Assembly: GCA_945957125.1 (NCBI GenBank)
Contig: CAMFJT010000002.1
Location: forward strand, 1 to 64,000
Source: an uncultured Rhodospirillales bacterium
GTDB lineage: Bacteria > Pseudomonadota > Alphaproteobacteria > Reyranellales > Reyranellaceae
Length of the DNA: 64,000 bases
Reading direction: 5' to 3'
Positions 63,730 to 64,000 of the stretch are shown piece after piece. Positions within the stretch are counted from its first letter, which is position 1. Every line of letters begins with the position of its first letter. Made by a program: the position numbers and the translations under genes. The notes below the pieces were generated by a model, which saw only the letters and a program-made list of their open reading frames with translations, was not told where the DNA came from and did no database searches.

Positions 63730-64000
63730 TTACTGGCGCCTGAGGACGAGCGACAGGTTGTTGGCAGGCATCTCGAAGACCAGCGGCGACGAGAAGCCAT
63801 TGGTTCGGGCGAGAGCGGCGACCTGTTCCAACGTCCTTATTCCCCACGCCGAATTGCGGGCGCGCAGGTCGCGATCGAAGGCGACGTTGCTCGCTGCCGT
63901 TTCCACTCCCTCCCGCAGATAGGGGCCATACAGAAACAGGCATCCCTCTCTCGCCAGCAGGCGCGCTGCGCCCCGGATCAATCCGACCGTCGATTCCCAA
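63730..64000 (-). CDS. DUF938-family SAM-dependent methyltransferase, C-terminal part
   Basis: The frame is open to the right edge (90 codons plus stop), so the gene starts outside the window. 'GCLFLYGPYLREGVETAASNVAFDRDLRARNSAWGIRTLEQVAALARTNGF' and the ending 'VFEMPANNLSLVLRRQ' are hallmark sequences of DUF938 methyltransferase-like proteins. Only the part after the SAM site is visible. Substrate unknown. Confidence 0.88.
   Translation of the reverse strand, partial: WESTVGLIRGAARLLAREGCLFLYGPYLREGVETAASNVAFDRDLRARNSAWGIRTLEQVAALARTNGFSSPLVFEMPANNLSLVLRRQ

Noticed and set aside
62219-64000. Genomic island at tRNA-Arg
   Set aside because: No integrase, direct repeat of the tRNA 3' end, or change in base use is visible within the window.

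Overview
The window is a high-GC, densely coded stretch of bacterial chromosome. It is most likely from an alphaproteobacterium: the hemC/tsaD divergent pair with gpsA nearby, the DUF6489 and UPF0102 genes, the TctC-type solute receptor and the many 4-base ATGA/GTGA overlaps fit a Rhodospirillales/Hyphomicrobiales-type genome. The genus cannot be fixed from sequence alone. No insertion sequence, prophage, rRNA or CRISPR array was seen. There is one tRNA, tRNA-Arg(CCT).

Layout. 1-5996 holds a polysaccharide deacetylase cut by the left edge, a small exported protein, a Tat-signal nicotinamidase split by an apparent frameshift, a YkuE-type phosphoesterase, an orphan VapB-like antitoxin, a gamma-glutamyltransferase and a ribokinase-like PfkB kinase. 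5998-12523 is a small detached type VI secretion cluster (tagF, tssM, tssL) with a divergent FlgJ-like peptidoglycan hydrolase. 12528-19933 carries a 1235-residue deacetylase-like/multi-methyltransferase fusion, a lipoprotein and a secreted TPR protein. 19968-21768 is an SDR/LysR divergent pair. 21800-29711 is a two-gene operon: a lipoxygenase with a catalase-related N-terminal domain, then a Ser/Thr kinase-ATPase-GAF-nucleotide cyclase sensor. 30154-35688 holds a lytic transglycosylase, an aldehyde dehydrogenase with a strong intrinsic terminator, a NUDIX hydrolase, and an M48 peptidase-tusA-pgk operon. 35734-39764 is a GntR-controlled sulfatase/TctC module.

39784-46413 is mostly core metabolism: hemC; then tsaD, a 2-oxoglutarate oxygenase, gpsA, an EVE protein, a DMT exporter and a double GNAT protein; then a creatininase-family amidohydrolase. 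46983-54094 has a MarR/flavin monooxygenase pair, a DUF255 (YyaL) protein, diaminopropionate ammonia-lyase and a DUF3857 transglutaminase. 54120-60876 is a housekeeping block: DUF6489, a 2Fe-2S ferredoxin-like protein, a HAD hydrolase, an LpoA-like lipoprotein, rsmI, yraN, a SirB1-like protein, gshB, an ankyrin protein and arfB. 60890-64000 has a methyltransferase, tRNA-Arg, an ABM monooxygenase, YqhA, a small hypothetical protein and a DUF938 methyltransferase cut by the right edge.

The most unusual items are the lipoxygenase fusion and its co-transcribed kinase/cyclase sensor, and the deacetylase-methyltransferase fusion beside the T6SS genes. Next come the partial T6SS cluster with two ANRTII motifs in TssL, and the repeated use of stop-codon-anchored palindromes between convergent genes. 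All calls are by eye from sequence and remembered family motifs; no database search was run.
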